From contig NZ_KE150256.1 of assembly GCF_000411115.1 (NCBI RefSeq), forward strand, positions 124,001 through 188,000: DNA of 64,000 bases. Direction: 5' to 3'. Both the position numbers and the translations under genes were made by a program. This document shows, in pieces, positions 45,068 to 53,376 of the stretch; position 1 is the first letter of the stretch, and the number at the start of each line of letters is the position of its first letter. This DNA is from Capnocytophaga granulosa ATCC 51502. GTDB lineage: Bacteria > Bacteroidota > Bacteroidia > Flavobacteriales > Flavobacteriaceae. The notes beneath the pieces were generated by a model. It was not told where the DNA came from. It did no database searches and saw nothing but the letters and a program-made list of their open reading frames with translations.

Positions 45068-47311
45068 ATGAAAAAATATATATACTTAGCATTCCTTATG
45101 CTACCTTTCTCCCTATTGGCACAAACCATGGTGCAAGGGAAAATCTCACTAAAAGACGCCACTAATACCTTTGCCGAAGCGGGGGTGAGTATCTATTGGG
45201 AAGATTCTACCATTGGTACTACTACCGATGAGAATGGTCACTTCAAACTATTGTATAAGCCCGAACTCAAGAAATTGGTTATCAGCTATGTAGGTTTTAA
45301 AACCAAGGTACTGACCATTACCGATCCAGTGAAATTTGTTACCACTACTCTTTTGGAGGATACCAAAGAGTTGGATGCAGTAGAGGTAACTGCCGCCAAG
45401 CGCAAACCTACCGAACGCCTACAACTGAGCACTGTAGGTATGGTCAATATCAACTCAGGTGAACTGCTCAAGGCGGCTTGCTGCAACCTCTCCGATAGCT
45501 TTGAGACCAGCTCCAATACAGAAGTAGCTGTAGCCGATGCTGTTACAGGTACTAAGCAAATAAAGATGCTTGGCTTGGCCAGTCCTTATCTGTCTCTTAC
45601 TCAGGAGAATGTACCTAGCATACGCGGCGCTTCACAGGTGTATGGTATGACCTTTATCCCTGGCTCTTGGGTAGATAACATTCAGATTATCAAGGGAGCA
45701 GGGAGTGTCATCAATGGCTACGAAAGCATCGCAGGACAGATAAACACCGAATTGGTCAAACCAATACTCGATACACCTATCTACCTAAATGTATATGGCA
45801 GTGATGACGGCCGTTTTGAGCTTAACAATCACCTCAATACTAAGGTGAGTGATCATTGGCACACAGGCCTTTACATACATGGTAATGCCCGCAATATGCA
45901 GATGGACAACAATGGCGATGGCTTTATGGACATACCCACAGGCAGCCAAATCAACCTGATGAACCGTTGGCAGTATGCCAATCCCAATACAGGCTGGATG
46001 TCCAACCTCTCCCTACATTACCTCTATGATGATCGCAAGGCTGGACAACTCAGCAGCATAACTACCCCTTCCCTTTGGCAGAGTACCAATAAGATTCACC
46101 AACTCAACGCCTCTGCTAAGCTCGGTTATATATGGGAGGATATGCCTTACCAGAGTTTGGGCTTTCAGGCCGACTATAAACAGTATGACCAAGATAGTCA
46201 TTTCGGGCTTAACCAATATGATATCTCCCAGAAGACCATCTATGTAAATGCACTCTTTAAGTCTATCATCTCCAATACCAATCATACCTTTACCACTGGA
46301 GTTAATAGTATTACTGATGTGATAGAAGAACGCTTAGGTACCGCTTCTCTTTCTGGGGATTATAACCGTACAGACTTCTCCGCAGGAGCTTTCTTCGAGT
46401 ATAGTCTTTCGGCAGGAGACAGCTTCGGGCTTACCGCAGGGGCAAGGGCTGACTACCACAATCGTATGGGCGCCTTCATCACCCCTCGTTTCCACTTGCG
46501 CTATATGCCTTGGAAGAAGGGAACTCTACGTCTTGCAGTAGGTCGTGGAGAGCGCTTGGCGAGTATATTTTCAGAAAATCAAAAACTCTTCTCTACCGCC
46601 AGAGCTATACGCCTTATGGGCACTGACGCTAATAAGACCTATGGACTTTCCCCTGAGATTGCTTGGAACTATGGGCTTTCCTTTACCCAATACTTACCCT
46701 TGGGAGGTAGAGACTTAGAGCTAGTGGGCGACCTATATTATACCAATTTTACCAATCAGGTAGTGGTAGATTGGGACAACCCTAGAGAGGTGTCTTTCTA
46801 TAATCTTGCGGGTAAGAGCTTTTCTACCAATTTCCAAGTAGAAGCCAACTATGAAATCCTTAAGCGTACCCACCTAAAGGTAGCCTATAAGTGGTTTGAT
46901 GTGCAAACAGACTACAGCAGTGGCCGACGTACTCAGCCCCTCCAACCCAAAGAGCGCTGGATGGTCAATCTCTCTTATGAAACCACACCACATGAGGGAC
47001 GCCAATGGAAGTTTGATACTACTTTCAACGCCATAGGTAGCCAACGCCTACCCGATACCTCTGCCAATCCATTGGCTTATCAAATGGGAGATACCGCGCC
47101 TAGTTATACCTCTACCCAAGCACAGCTCACCCGTGTCTTTTCCCCTATGATAGAGGCCTATGTAGGAGCAGAAAACCTATTTAATTACTATCAAAAACAC
47201 GCTATCATAGCCGCTGATGCACCTTTTGGCACTTATTTTGATGCTTCTATGGTCTATGCACCTGTGCAAGGACGTATGATCTATGCAGGATTGCGCTTTA
47301 AACTGAAATAA
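45068..47311 (+). CDS. TonB-dependent receptor, likely copper- or metal-related
   Basis: A 747-residue outer-membrane receptor. Signal peptide to LLAQ (19), carboxypeptidase-regulatory-like beta domain (about 22-100), TonB box 'LDAVEVTAAKR', then a plug with 'AACCNLSDSFETSS' (Cys138, Cys139), 'IRGASQVYGMTFIPGSWVDNIQIIKGAGSVINGYESIAGQI' and a barrel ending in 'GLRFKLK' at the C-terminus. A Cys-Cys in the plug next to an HMA protein and a Cys/His-rich protein points to metal, probably copper, but the substrate is not shown by the sequence. Confidence 0.85.
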   Translation: MKKYIYLAFLMLPFSLLAQTMVQGKISLKDATNTFAEAGVSIYWEDSTIGTTTDENGHFKLLYKPELKKLVISYVGFKTKVLTITDPVKFVTTTLLEDTKELDAVEVTAAKRKPTERLQLSTVGMVNINSGELLKAACCNLSDSFETSSNTEVAVADAVTGTKQIKMLGLASPYLSLTQENVPSIRGASQVYGMTFIPGSWVDNIQIIKGAGSVINGYESIAGQINTELVKPILDTPIYLNVYGSDDGRFELNNHLNTKVSDHWHTGLYIHGNARNMQMDNNGDGFMDIPTGSQINLMNRWQYANPNTGWMSNLSLHYLYDDRKAGQLSSITTPSLWQSTNKIHQLNASAKLGYIWEDMPYQSLGFQADYKQYDQDSHFGLNQYDISQKTIYVNALFKSIISNTNHTFTTGVNSITDVIEERLGTASLSGDYNRTDFSAGAFFEYSLSAGDSFGLTAGARADYHNRMGAFITPRFHLRYMPWKKGTLRLAVGRGERLASIFSENQKLFSTARAIRLMGTDANKTYGLSPEIAWNYGLSFTQYLPLGGRDLELVGDLYYTNFTNQVVVDWDNPREVSFYNLAGKSFSTNFQVEANYEILKRTHLKVAYKWFDVQTDYSSGRRTQPLQPKERWMVNLSYETTPHEGRQWKFDTTFNAIGSQRLPDTSANPLAYQMGDTAPSYTSTQAQLTRVFSPMIEAYVGAENLFNYYQKHAIIAADAPFGTYFDASMVYAPVQGRMIYAGLRFKLK

Positions 47312-47337
47312 AACAACTTAATATATTTATATTTATC

Positions 47338-47706
47338 ATGAAAAGATTTATACTTTTGGCTCTCTTAGCCCTTGCTTTGCCTGTAGTAGCGCAGCGTAAA
47401 AATGCAAAAGCACAACTCAATGTAGAAGGTATCTGTAATTCCTGTAAGGCTCGTATAGAAAAAGCAGCCTTGGGAGTAAAGGGTGTCAAGTACGCCCAGT
47501 GGAATGTAGATACACACCAGCTATCCCTTGTCCTAGACGAGAGCAAGGCCTCTACCCAACAGGTACAGGAGGCCATTGCCAAGGTCGGCCACTCCAATAG
47601 CCTTCCCGATGGTTCTAGTAAGGTAGAAGCCACCGAAGAAGACTATAACAAGGTAAGCGACTGCTGCAAGTACCGCGATGAAGAGGTAGTGAAGAGTCAT
47701 CACTAA
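47338..47706 (+). CDS. Periplasmic heavy-metal-associated (HMA) domain protein
   Basis: A 122-residue exported protein with signal peptide to VVAQ. The HMA motif is 'EGICNSCKARIEKAALGVKGV' with Cys33 and Cys36; the fold continues to about 90. A short tail adds Cys-Cys and two His (VSDCCKYRDEEVVKSHH). It would carry Cu(I) between the TonB system and other periplasmic binders. It ends with a terminator shared with the convergent gene. Confidence 0.9.
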   Translation: MKRFILLALLALALPVVAQRKNAKAQLNVEGICNSCKARIEKAALGVKGVKYAQWNVDTHQLSLVLDESKASTQQVQEAIAKVGHSNSLPDGSSKVEATEEDYNKVSDCCKYRDEEVVKSHH

Positions 47707-47722
47707 ACCTATAGGCATAAGA

Positions 47723-47756
47723 AAAAAGGCTGTTCCCACTTGGAGACAGCCTTTTT
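47723..47756. terminator. Bidirectional terminator after the HMA gene
   Basis: Arms AAAAAGGCTGT (47723-47733) and ACAGCCTTTTT (47746-47756). Confidence 0.85.
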
Positions 47757-47778
47757 CCATTATTTAAAAATCAATCTA

Positions 47779-49902
47779 TTAAGAGCCACAATTAATAAAG
47801 AGCACTGGTGTACCATCTTCCTCATAGCCTTCTATATCAAAACCTTCAAAGAAGATATGATCTCCTAAATCCTTATTGGCTAAGGTGTTATGTATCAGCC
47901 AAAGCAGCTCTAAAGCACCAAAGGACGCGCCATCTCCTGAAAAGAGTTCAGAGACGATAAGAGCTTGGTAGAGACCATTGGCATCGGGTTCGCCTTCTAA
48001 GAGATGCTCGTTGGCAAGTATCTCAAAATCATGGAGTTCGCGCTTGCTCTTGATCCATGCCTCATACATGATCTTCACCTTAGGCGTTTTGAATATGGTA
48101 CCAAAAGGATTGAAGTTGTTTAGACTATTTTCCATATCAGAATTATAGTCCTTGACAGCCTCCCAGAAAATCATCAGCCCTGGGAAGTGTTCTTGGGTAA
48201 ATGCCCAATACACTTGGTCTAAAAGGCTTGTATTCTGCATAGGAGCATAGTCCTGGCATACATTAGGACGATTGACATCTACCACAGGAGGGTAAGGGAT
48301 ATCCTTCTCAGAGAAAAGTTCCAAGAGGGCAGAGCTATCATTCTCAAGCTTGTACAACATCTCTTGCTCGTATAGGGGCACTATGGTGTAGAAATTTACC
48401 TCTTTGCCTGTAGGGAGTTTCGCTATAGCTTCCTCCCCTTGCTTGTCATCAGTACCGATAAGAAGCATACAGGTAAACTTTGTCCCTTCCAAAGGCTCTC
48501 CCGTAGGTACGGTATGCCCCCAAGCCAAGAAAGTATCTTGTTCTATAGGTAGGCGAGAGAGGATTTTAAGCCAACGTATAGGCCAATAATCTTTCTCCTC
48601 TTCACTCTTGATGTTCCAAGTGGCTGGTAGGTGAATGACCATTTCTGCAAAAGGACTGCCTGAGAAGTCTTCAGGGATATTCATATGATAAGCCCCCATA
48701 CCTCCTGTAACCAAAGTGTAGTAATTACGCTCTGGAGTAGGTTTTACAATATAGATATCACAGTGAATATCAGGGGAGACCAACTCGTGGAATACCTCGT
48801 CAAACTCACCTATATTTTCCTTGATATAAGTCTCCAAGGCCTCACGTTCCTGCTCGTCATAGTAAGCTGGTTCAAAGTTGCTAGAGAGGAACTCTATGGC
48901 ATCCTTCTGCTCTGAGTAGGCCATACGTCCTGTTTCTATACCTTCTATAGTGGCCGATAGCCATTGGAAAAGTCCTGCAAAAACAAAAGACACATCGTAC
49001 TCCTCTAAATTCTCATGAGGGGTTACCCCTATGAGTTGCCCGAAGATACCATCCTCATCATTATCAAAATCAAAGCACAAGTAGCTATCCTTTTCTCCCT
49101 CTATATGCTGCATCATAAAAGGCACCCATTTGCGGTTAAAGAGCTGATTCTTCACCTCTCCTTCGTCAACGAACTCTTCCTCTGGGATTTGTTTGGTCTG
49201 CCAATCTCCTCCAAAGTGGTTCTCTAAGAAAGCGACGATATTTCTTTGGGCTTCTTCTATTTGGTCAAGATTTAAAAAGCGCTGTCCTACTCCAAAGAAA
49301 GGCCCATCACCCTGTTGCCCGCTAAAGGTTCTATGTAGCTGCTTGAACTCCTCAGGCAGCTCAAAACCTAAGCGCTGTTCGAAGCGCTCTATCTGCTGCT
49401 CTGTAGCGGGAGCACCTAGGCGTGATGCCATTGGGGGGGCATATTCCTTAAGGGTTTTTACAAAGTCCTCCAAGATATATTCCACCTCACCACGGCCACC
49501 CTTGACCGCCTCACGAAGTGAGATGCCTTTCTCATCGGCCAAGGCTATATAGTGTAGCAATTCTTGTGTACCAGAAAGTGAAGGGGCACGTTCTAAGTAT
49601 TTGCGGGCATTGTCTATATCATTGAGATAGAAGTAAGAATAGCCAATACGGTAATTCCAACTTTCGGTATCTCCTATTTCTTCCTCCAGATATTTGAACA
49701 CCTCCACCGCACGGCGCAAGTATTTTTCGTTCTCCTCAGAGGGATCTAACCAATACAAATTATTATAGGCACGTCCTAACTCACTGAGTACTTCAGTGGT
49801 TTTACTCTCATCGGGGAGCTTCTCTATGAAATCGATGATGGCCTGTATATGGTCATCTTCGTTCCATTTGTCTATTTTTTTTAGGATTTGTTGCTCTGTC
49901 AT
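47779..49902 (-). CDS. SUKH/SUFU polyimmunity-like protein (TPR + SMI1/KNR4 + SUFU)
   Basis: A 707-residue cytoplasmic protein with several domains: TPR-like helices at about 20-130, an SMI1/KNR4 (SUKH) domain at about 165-325 ('LGFELPEEFKQLHRTFSGQQGDGPFFG', 'WVPFMMQHIEGEKDSYLCFDFDNDEDGIFGQLIGV'), a suppressor-of-fused domain at about 365-535 ('HCDIYIVKPTPERNYYTLVTGGMGAYHMNIPE', 'HLPATW'), and a further ~150-residue C-terminal domain I do not recognise. SUKH and SUFU are established immunity-type domains of polymorphic toxin systems; fused versions are called polyimmunity proteins. No toxin is nearby. Confidence 0.8.
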   Translation of the reverse strand: MTEQQILKKIDKWNEDDHIQAIIDFIEKLPDESKTTEVLSELGRAYNNLYWLDPSEENEKYLRRAVEVFKYLEEEIGDTESWNYRIGYSYFYLNDIDNARKYLERAPSLSGTQELLHYIALADEKGISLREAVKGGRGEVEYILEDFVKTLKEYAPPMASRLGAPATEQQIERFEQRLGFELPEEFKQLHRTFSGQQGDGPFFGVGQRFLNLDQIEEAQRNIVAFLENHFGGDWQTKQIPEEEFVDEGEVKNQLFNRKWVPFMMQHIEGEKDSYLCFDFDNDEDGIFGQLIGVTPHENLEEYDVSFVFAGLFQWLSATIEGIETGRMAYSEQKDAIEFLSSNFEPAYYDEQEREALETYIKENIGEFDEVFHELVSPDIHCDIYIVKPTPERNYYTLVTGGMGAYHMNIPEDFSGSPFAEMVIHLPATWNIKSEEEKDYWPIRWLKILSRLPIEQDTFLAWGHTVPTGEPLEGTKFTCMLLIGTDDKQGEEAIAKLPTGKEVNFYTIVPLYEQEMLYKLENDSSALLELFSEKDIPYPPVVDVNRPNVCQDYAPMQNTSLLDQVYWAFTQEHFPGLMIFWEAVKDYNSDMENSLNNFNPFGTIFKTPKVKIMYEAWIKSKRELHDFEILANEHLLEGEPDANGLYQALIVSELFSGDGASFGALELLWLIHNTLANKDLGDHIFFEGFDIEGYEEDGTPVLFINCGS

Positions 49903-49959
49903 AATTTTTATTTATTTATCTATGAAGTAGTTATGATAAAGTATAGGCAAAAAAAAAGT

Positions 49960-50053
49960 GGCAAGCTACCTACATCGCACCGCTACAACCTTATACCTTT
50001 GCTGCGTTCCCACCCTGGAGGATTCTAAGGGAGCTGGTCGTGTAGGACTTGCC
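49960..50053 (-). ncRNA. ffs: Signal recognition particle RNA (4.5S type)
   Basis: About 94 nt, minus strand. The ends pair (GGCAAG with CTTGCC) and the apex carries the conserved GGGTGGGAACGCAGCAAAGG. It binds Ffh for co-translational targeting. A T-run follows immediately (49951-49958 on the plus strand is an A-run). The -7 element is only a few bp before the 5' end. Confidence 0.85.
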
Positions 50054-50058
50054 GAGTG

Positions 50059-50088
50059 CAAAGGTACAAAAAAATTTATAACTTCCAA
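50059..50088 (-). promoter_or_regulatory. Promoter for the SRP RNA
   Basis: Minus strand TG-TACCTTTG (50059-50066) with TTG 19 bp upstream (50086-50088). The RNA begins about 6 bp after the -7 element, which supports both calls. Confidence 0.7.
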
Positions 50089-50203
50089 CTCCTATCACGA
50101 ATTTTTTTTGTACTTTTACACAAAAATTTTCACCCCTTGCTCTTCTATTCAAAAACAGATTAGCAAAACACTGAAATACAGCAACTTATTTAATCTTTAC
50201 CTT

Positions 50204-50626
50204 ATGATAACCAACCAAACATTCACCATGATTAAGCCCAATGCCGTAGAAAAAGGGCATACAGGAGCTATTATTGACCAAATTATTAAAGGAGGCTATC
50301 GCATTTTAGCCCTCAAATATGTTTGGCTAAGCCAAAGAGAAGCTGAAGCGTTCTATGAAGTGCACAAGGAACGTCCCTTCTTTGGGGAGTTGGTCGCTTT
50401 CATGTCGCGCAGTCCTATTGTCGCCATAGCTTTGGAAAAGGACAATGCTGTGGAAGCCTTCCGCACCTTCATCGGAGCTACCGATCCTGCCAAGGCTGAA
50501 GCAGGCACTATTCGTGCCAAATACGGGGAAAGCGTAGGAGAAAATGCCATACATGGCTCCGACTCCAACGAAAACGCCCAAAGAGAAATAGCATTTTTCT
50601 TTTCTGGACGCGAGATATATAAGTGA
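50204..50626 (+). CDS. ndk: Nucleoside diphosphate kinase
   Basis: Transfers the gamma-phosphate of ATP to other NDPs; 140 residues. The P-loop-like '[20 protein letters not shown]' and the phospho-His in NAIHGSDS (His117) are intact. The longer open frame back to 49958 runs antisense through the SRP RNA and was discarded. It is followed by a long heptamer array. Confidence 0.96.
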   Translation: MITNQTFTMIKPNAVEKGHTGAIIDQIIKGGYRILALKYVWLSQREAEAFYEVHKERPFFGELVAFMSRSPIVAIALEKDNAVEAFRTFIGATDPAKAEAGTIRAKYGESVGENAIHGSDSNENAQREIAFFFSGREIYK

Positions 50627-50630
50627 AAAG

Positions 50631-50728
50631 TGACTAATGACTAATGACTAATGACTAATGACTAATGACTAATGACTAATGACTAATGACTAATGACTAA
50701 TGACTAATGACTAATGACTAGTGACTAG
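50631..50728. repeat. Tandem TGACTAA array, 12 perfect copies plus variants
   Basis: Twelve exact TGACTAA units at 50631-50714, then two TGACTAG units. The repeat unit gives a stop codon in all three frames on the plus strand. The array is followed by hairpin-forming GTGAAGAGTG/CACTCTTCAC sequence up to about 50837. No gene in the 211-bp gap. Confidence 0.9.
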
Positions 50729-50837
50729 TGATAAGTAAAAAGTGAAGAGTGGGTAACTATTGTTACTATTCACTCTTCACTCTTCACTTTTAGTTATTCA
50801 CTTAATTCTCTTTTCGTTATTCACTCTTCACTTTTCG

Positions 50838-51887
50838 TTATTCACTTAATTTAATCAGGAAGAGATACACAGGGAAGTGGTCGGAATAACCACCTGTATA
50901 GCTACCATTGGCATAGCTGCGGAAAGGATAGCCTGCAAACCGTCCTGAAGGATTGGCTAGCTCTGGGCTATTGAATACGCCTGCTTTCCAATATTTGTAC
51001 CCTTCCACCTGCTTACCTATATAGCCATAAGTAAGAACAAATTGGTCAAAAAGGCTCCAGCTATCGCGATAAGCCAAAGTACCCACCCCTTTCTTGAAGA
51101 GGTTTTCCATAGGATTGTACAAGTCGCCTTGGCTTACTTTTTCCTTATTTGCCTTAGTCTTGAGTACTTTCTTAAAAGCTGAGTTGGTAGGATCATCATT
51201 GAAGTCGCCCATACTGATGACCTTTGCCTTGGGATTGATAGCGGTTAAGGAATCAAAAATGTGCTTGTTCAGAGCCGCTGCTGCTTCCCTAAAGGGACGA
51301 GAGGCCGCTTCTCCTCCTGAGCGTGAAGGCCAGTGATTGATGATAAAGTGTAGCTCCTCCCCTTCCATCTGTCCTGAGACAAGAATTTGGTCGCGTGTAT
51401 AGCGGGGCTTGCCTGTAGAAGGGTCTTTGATATCCAAAAAGTGCTTGGAGGTATGGGTAGGGGTGAATACATCTTTCTTGTACATAAAGGCCACATCTAT
51501 CCCACGGGCATCAGGAGAATCATAATGTACGATGCCGTAATTGTAATCCTTGAGGGCTTCGCTATGGGCTAAATCCTCCACCACACTGCGGTTCTCTACC
51601 TCCGCAAGTCCCACAAAATCAGGCGCTGTACTTGTAACATCTCGTCCTATCTTGGCGATAGTGGAAGCTATCTTATGGATATGATCAAAGTAGTTGGCAC
51701 TTGTCCAGTGGTCTTTGCCCTCAGGAGTACGCTCGTCATCAAACTTCTTCGGGTCATTGATGGTATCGAACAAATTCTCCACATTGTAGAAAGCCACCGT
51801 GCGGACTTTATACTGCTTGGTCTGCGCCTGCAAGGATAAGCTAATGAATATCAATGAGATTGATAATAATAAATAGATTTTTTTCAT
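50838..51887 (-). CDS. Secreted endonuclease/exonuclease/phosphatase family protein
   Basis: A 349-residue exported protein with signal peptide to LQAQ. EEP-fold motifs are present: 'TVAFYNVENLFDT', 'DFVGLAEVENRSV', 'VISMGDFNDDP' and the C-terminal 'YSDHFPVYLFL'. The 'N..N.F..' start and the DFND and SDH motifs match catalytic residues of the family. Substrate could be DNA, RNA or phospholipid. Start 51887 begins the signal peptide; the -7 element is at 51904-51911. Confidence 0.88.
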   Translation of the reverse strand: MKKIYLLLSISLIFISLSLQAQTKQYKVRTVAFYNVENLFDTINDPKKFDDERTPEGKDHWTSANYFDHIHKIASTIAKIGRDVTSTAPDFVGLAEVENRSVVEDLAHSEALKDYNYGIVHYDSPDARGIDVAFMYKKDVFTPTHTSKHFLDIKDPSTGKPRYTRDQILVSGQMEGEELHFIINHWPSRSGGEAASRPFREAAAALNKHIFDSLTAINPKAKVISMGDFNDDPTNSAFKKVLKTKANKEKVSQGDLYNPMENLFKKGVGTLAYRDSWSLFDQFVLTYGYIGKQVEGYKYWKAGVFNSPELANPSGRFAGYPFRSYANGSYTGGYSDHFPVYLFLIKLSE

Positions 51888-51903
51888 GTAAGTTTCTTTT
51901 ATA

Positions 51904-51911
51904 CAAAGATA
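51904..51911 (-). promoter_or_regulatory. -7 promoter element for the EEP protein
   Basis: Minus strand CG-TATCTTTG, 17 bp before the start codon. Confidence 0.6.
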
Positions 51912-52000
51912 CGTTTTTTTCTTGAGATGAAACACTTTTATTTTTTAAGAGAAATAAATTCACCCACACATCTGAAACATTAGATACCCCTTTACACTAT

Positions 52001-52144
52001 TTAGAGCGTATTATAGCCTTTTAAAATGCTTTTCTCTATAATGGGTAAAGGAAAATAAAGGTTTAGTTCTTTTATATTGTATTGATTAGCAAGTTGTTGA
52101 AATTTCAACAACACATCTGATACATTACCATAATTCTTCTCCAT
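52001..52144 (-). CDS. Possible 47-residue ORF overlapping the gene upstream (tentative)
   Basis: A frame starting MEKNYGNVSDVLLKFQQLA overlaps the last 20 bp of the gene at 52125-52433, in another frame. It has a protein-like composition and could be a small coupled gene or a fragment of a longer one joined by frameshift. Evidence is weak. Confidence 0.3.
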   Translation of the reverse strand: MEKNYGNVSDVLLKFQQLANQYNIKELNLYFPLPIIEKSILKGYNTL

Positions 52145-52433
52145 AAGTTTCTTTATAAAATATATTAAATAAAATAAAGAATTGAATAAGAGCTTCCTCT
52201 TCTGTTTTAAATATATAGAGAAGTATATCAGCCCAGCCTCTACTATCATTCATATTATATCTTTTACGTAACCATTCATAAAAGTCTGTGTATAAAATAT
52301 CTGCCTTTACATCTTCATCTTCATCACGATAGTACCAACCATCAATAAATACTTCGAGGTTAAATATACTATGTTTTCTGATAAATAATATAGGAAAGGG
52401 TTTAATAAGTTTTATAAGTTCTATTATTGTCAT
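52125..52433 (-). CDS. Hypothetical small soluble protein
   Basis: A 102-residue protein: N-terminal hydrophobic helix-like 'MTIIELIKLIKPFPILF', then 'FIDGWYYRDEDEDVKADILYTDFYEWLRKRYN' and a helical C-terminus. It resembles small cytoplasmic proteins often found among immunity-type accessory genes of Bacteroidota, but I cannot name the family. Its AT-rich patch differs from neighbours. Confidence 0.6.
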   Translation of the reverse strand: MTIIELIKLIKPFPILFIRKHSIFNLEVFIDGWYYRDEDEDVKADILYTDFYEWLRKRYNMNDSRGWADILLYIFKTEEEALIQFFILFNIFYKETYGEELW

Positions 52434-52501
52434 AGTAAAAAAATATTAAAATTTAGTTTTTGTCTCTGTATACGTCACCCCCCCGCTAGGATTAAGCACT
52501 T

Positions 52502-53305
52502 TTATTTATAATGAAAAAGGAGTGCTTTTATAATTTCTTCATCAGGAACTTCTTCCTCATCAAATCTTTCTCCGTGTCCTCCATAAATTAACTCCCCTCC
52601 ATCAATTAATTTATCAATTGCAACTTCTTTAGTTTCATCTTTAATAACTATAAATCGTTTTTTATTATTTTCCTTTTCCTCCTTTGGAAAAAATGATAGT
52701 ATGTAAGCCTTAGGACAATCGGGATGCTCCTTATAAATCACACGTTTAAAATCAAGATTAGAAGGATTCGTAGGAACTTTGTGTTCTAAATCTACATTAA
52801 ATTTTTCTCTACATAAAGCTACTATTTCTTCCAAAGGTGTAGAAAAATCAGCTTCATAATCTATGATACTCTCTACCTTACCCTCTTTTGTATAGGTGAT
52901 TTCTTTGCCAATAGGAGTATCTCCTAACGCTGTTTTCTTGGTATATATGGTACCTGTATCTAGATAGTACCCACGATATACTTGATATCTGTTATAAGAG
53001 TTAAACCAATACAAACCTGCGTATTTATCACCTTTCCCAAATCTGTATACGTTTCCTTTTCCATCAGGATACTGCATTACATAATGCCTTCTCTTTCTTT
53101 TCCCTTCTGCTATAATCGTATCTACAAGTGTCTCTATTTCATCCAGACGAAGGAAAACGTCTCCCTTATACTCTCCGTTTTGATCAAACATGCCCTTTTC
53201 TGTGGGGTGAGTGGTATTCTTCTGTGCTGAACAAGAGAACGAGATGAGCAAAGTCATCCCTAAAATAATGGAGACTAAGAGAGATTTATGACATATATGG
53301 CACAT
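52502..53305 (-). CDS. Secreted or lipidated protein of unknown function
   Basis: A 267-residue protein with signal peptide (to about 'ISFSCSAQ', Cys25; the lipobox is imperfect). The mature part contains 'GKEITYTKEGKVESIIDYEA', a MORN-like toxin-immunity-associated pattern, and acidic stretches. Family not recognised. The -7 element on the minus strand (53328-53335) is interlocked with the promoter of the ABC-F gene. Confidence 0.65.
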   Translation of the reverse strand: MCHICHKSLLVSIILGMTLLISFSCSAQKNTTHPTEKGMFDQNGEYKGDVFLRLDEIETLVDTIIAEGKRKRRHYVMQYPDGKGNVYRFGKGDKYAGLYWFNSYNRYQVYRGYYLDTGTIYTKKTALGDTPIGKEITYTKEGKVESIIDYEADFSTPLEEIVALCREKFNVDLEHKVPTNPSNLDFKRVIYKEHPDCPKAYILSFFPKEEKENNKKRFIVIKDETKEVAIDKLIDGGELIYGGHGERFDEEEVPDEEIIKALLFHYK

Positions 53306-53327
53306 GCTTGAATCCTATTTTTGCCGA

Positions 53328-53355
53328 CAAATATACAAAATAATTCGTATATTTG
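53328..53355. promoter_or_regulatory. Interlocked divergent -7 elements
   Basis: Minus strand TG-TATATTTG at 53328-53335 and plus strand CG-TATATTTG at 53348-53355 are only 12 bp apart. They serve the lipoprotein gene (left) and ettA (right). Confidence 0.65.
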
Positions 53356-53376
53356 CCCTTAATTTTTCACTTTATT

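Noticed and set aside
49958..50203. N-terminal extension of ndk
   Set aside because: It crosses the SRP RNA and its promoter; NDK homologues start at the ATG at 50204.
50631..50728. CRISPR-like array
   Set aside because: Units are 7 bp, contiguous and without spacers; no cas genes are in the window.
52145..52249. 5' part of the 82-residue minus ORF
   Set aside because: Overlaps the better-supported 102-residue gene in another frame; only the distal part could be real.
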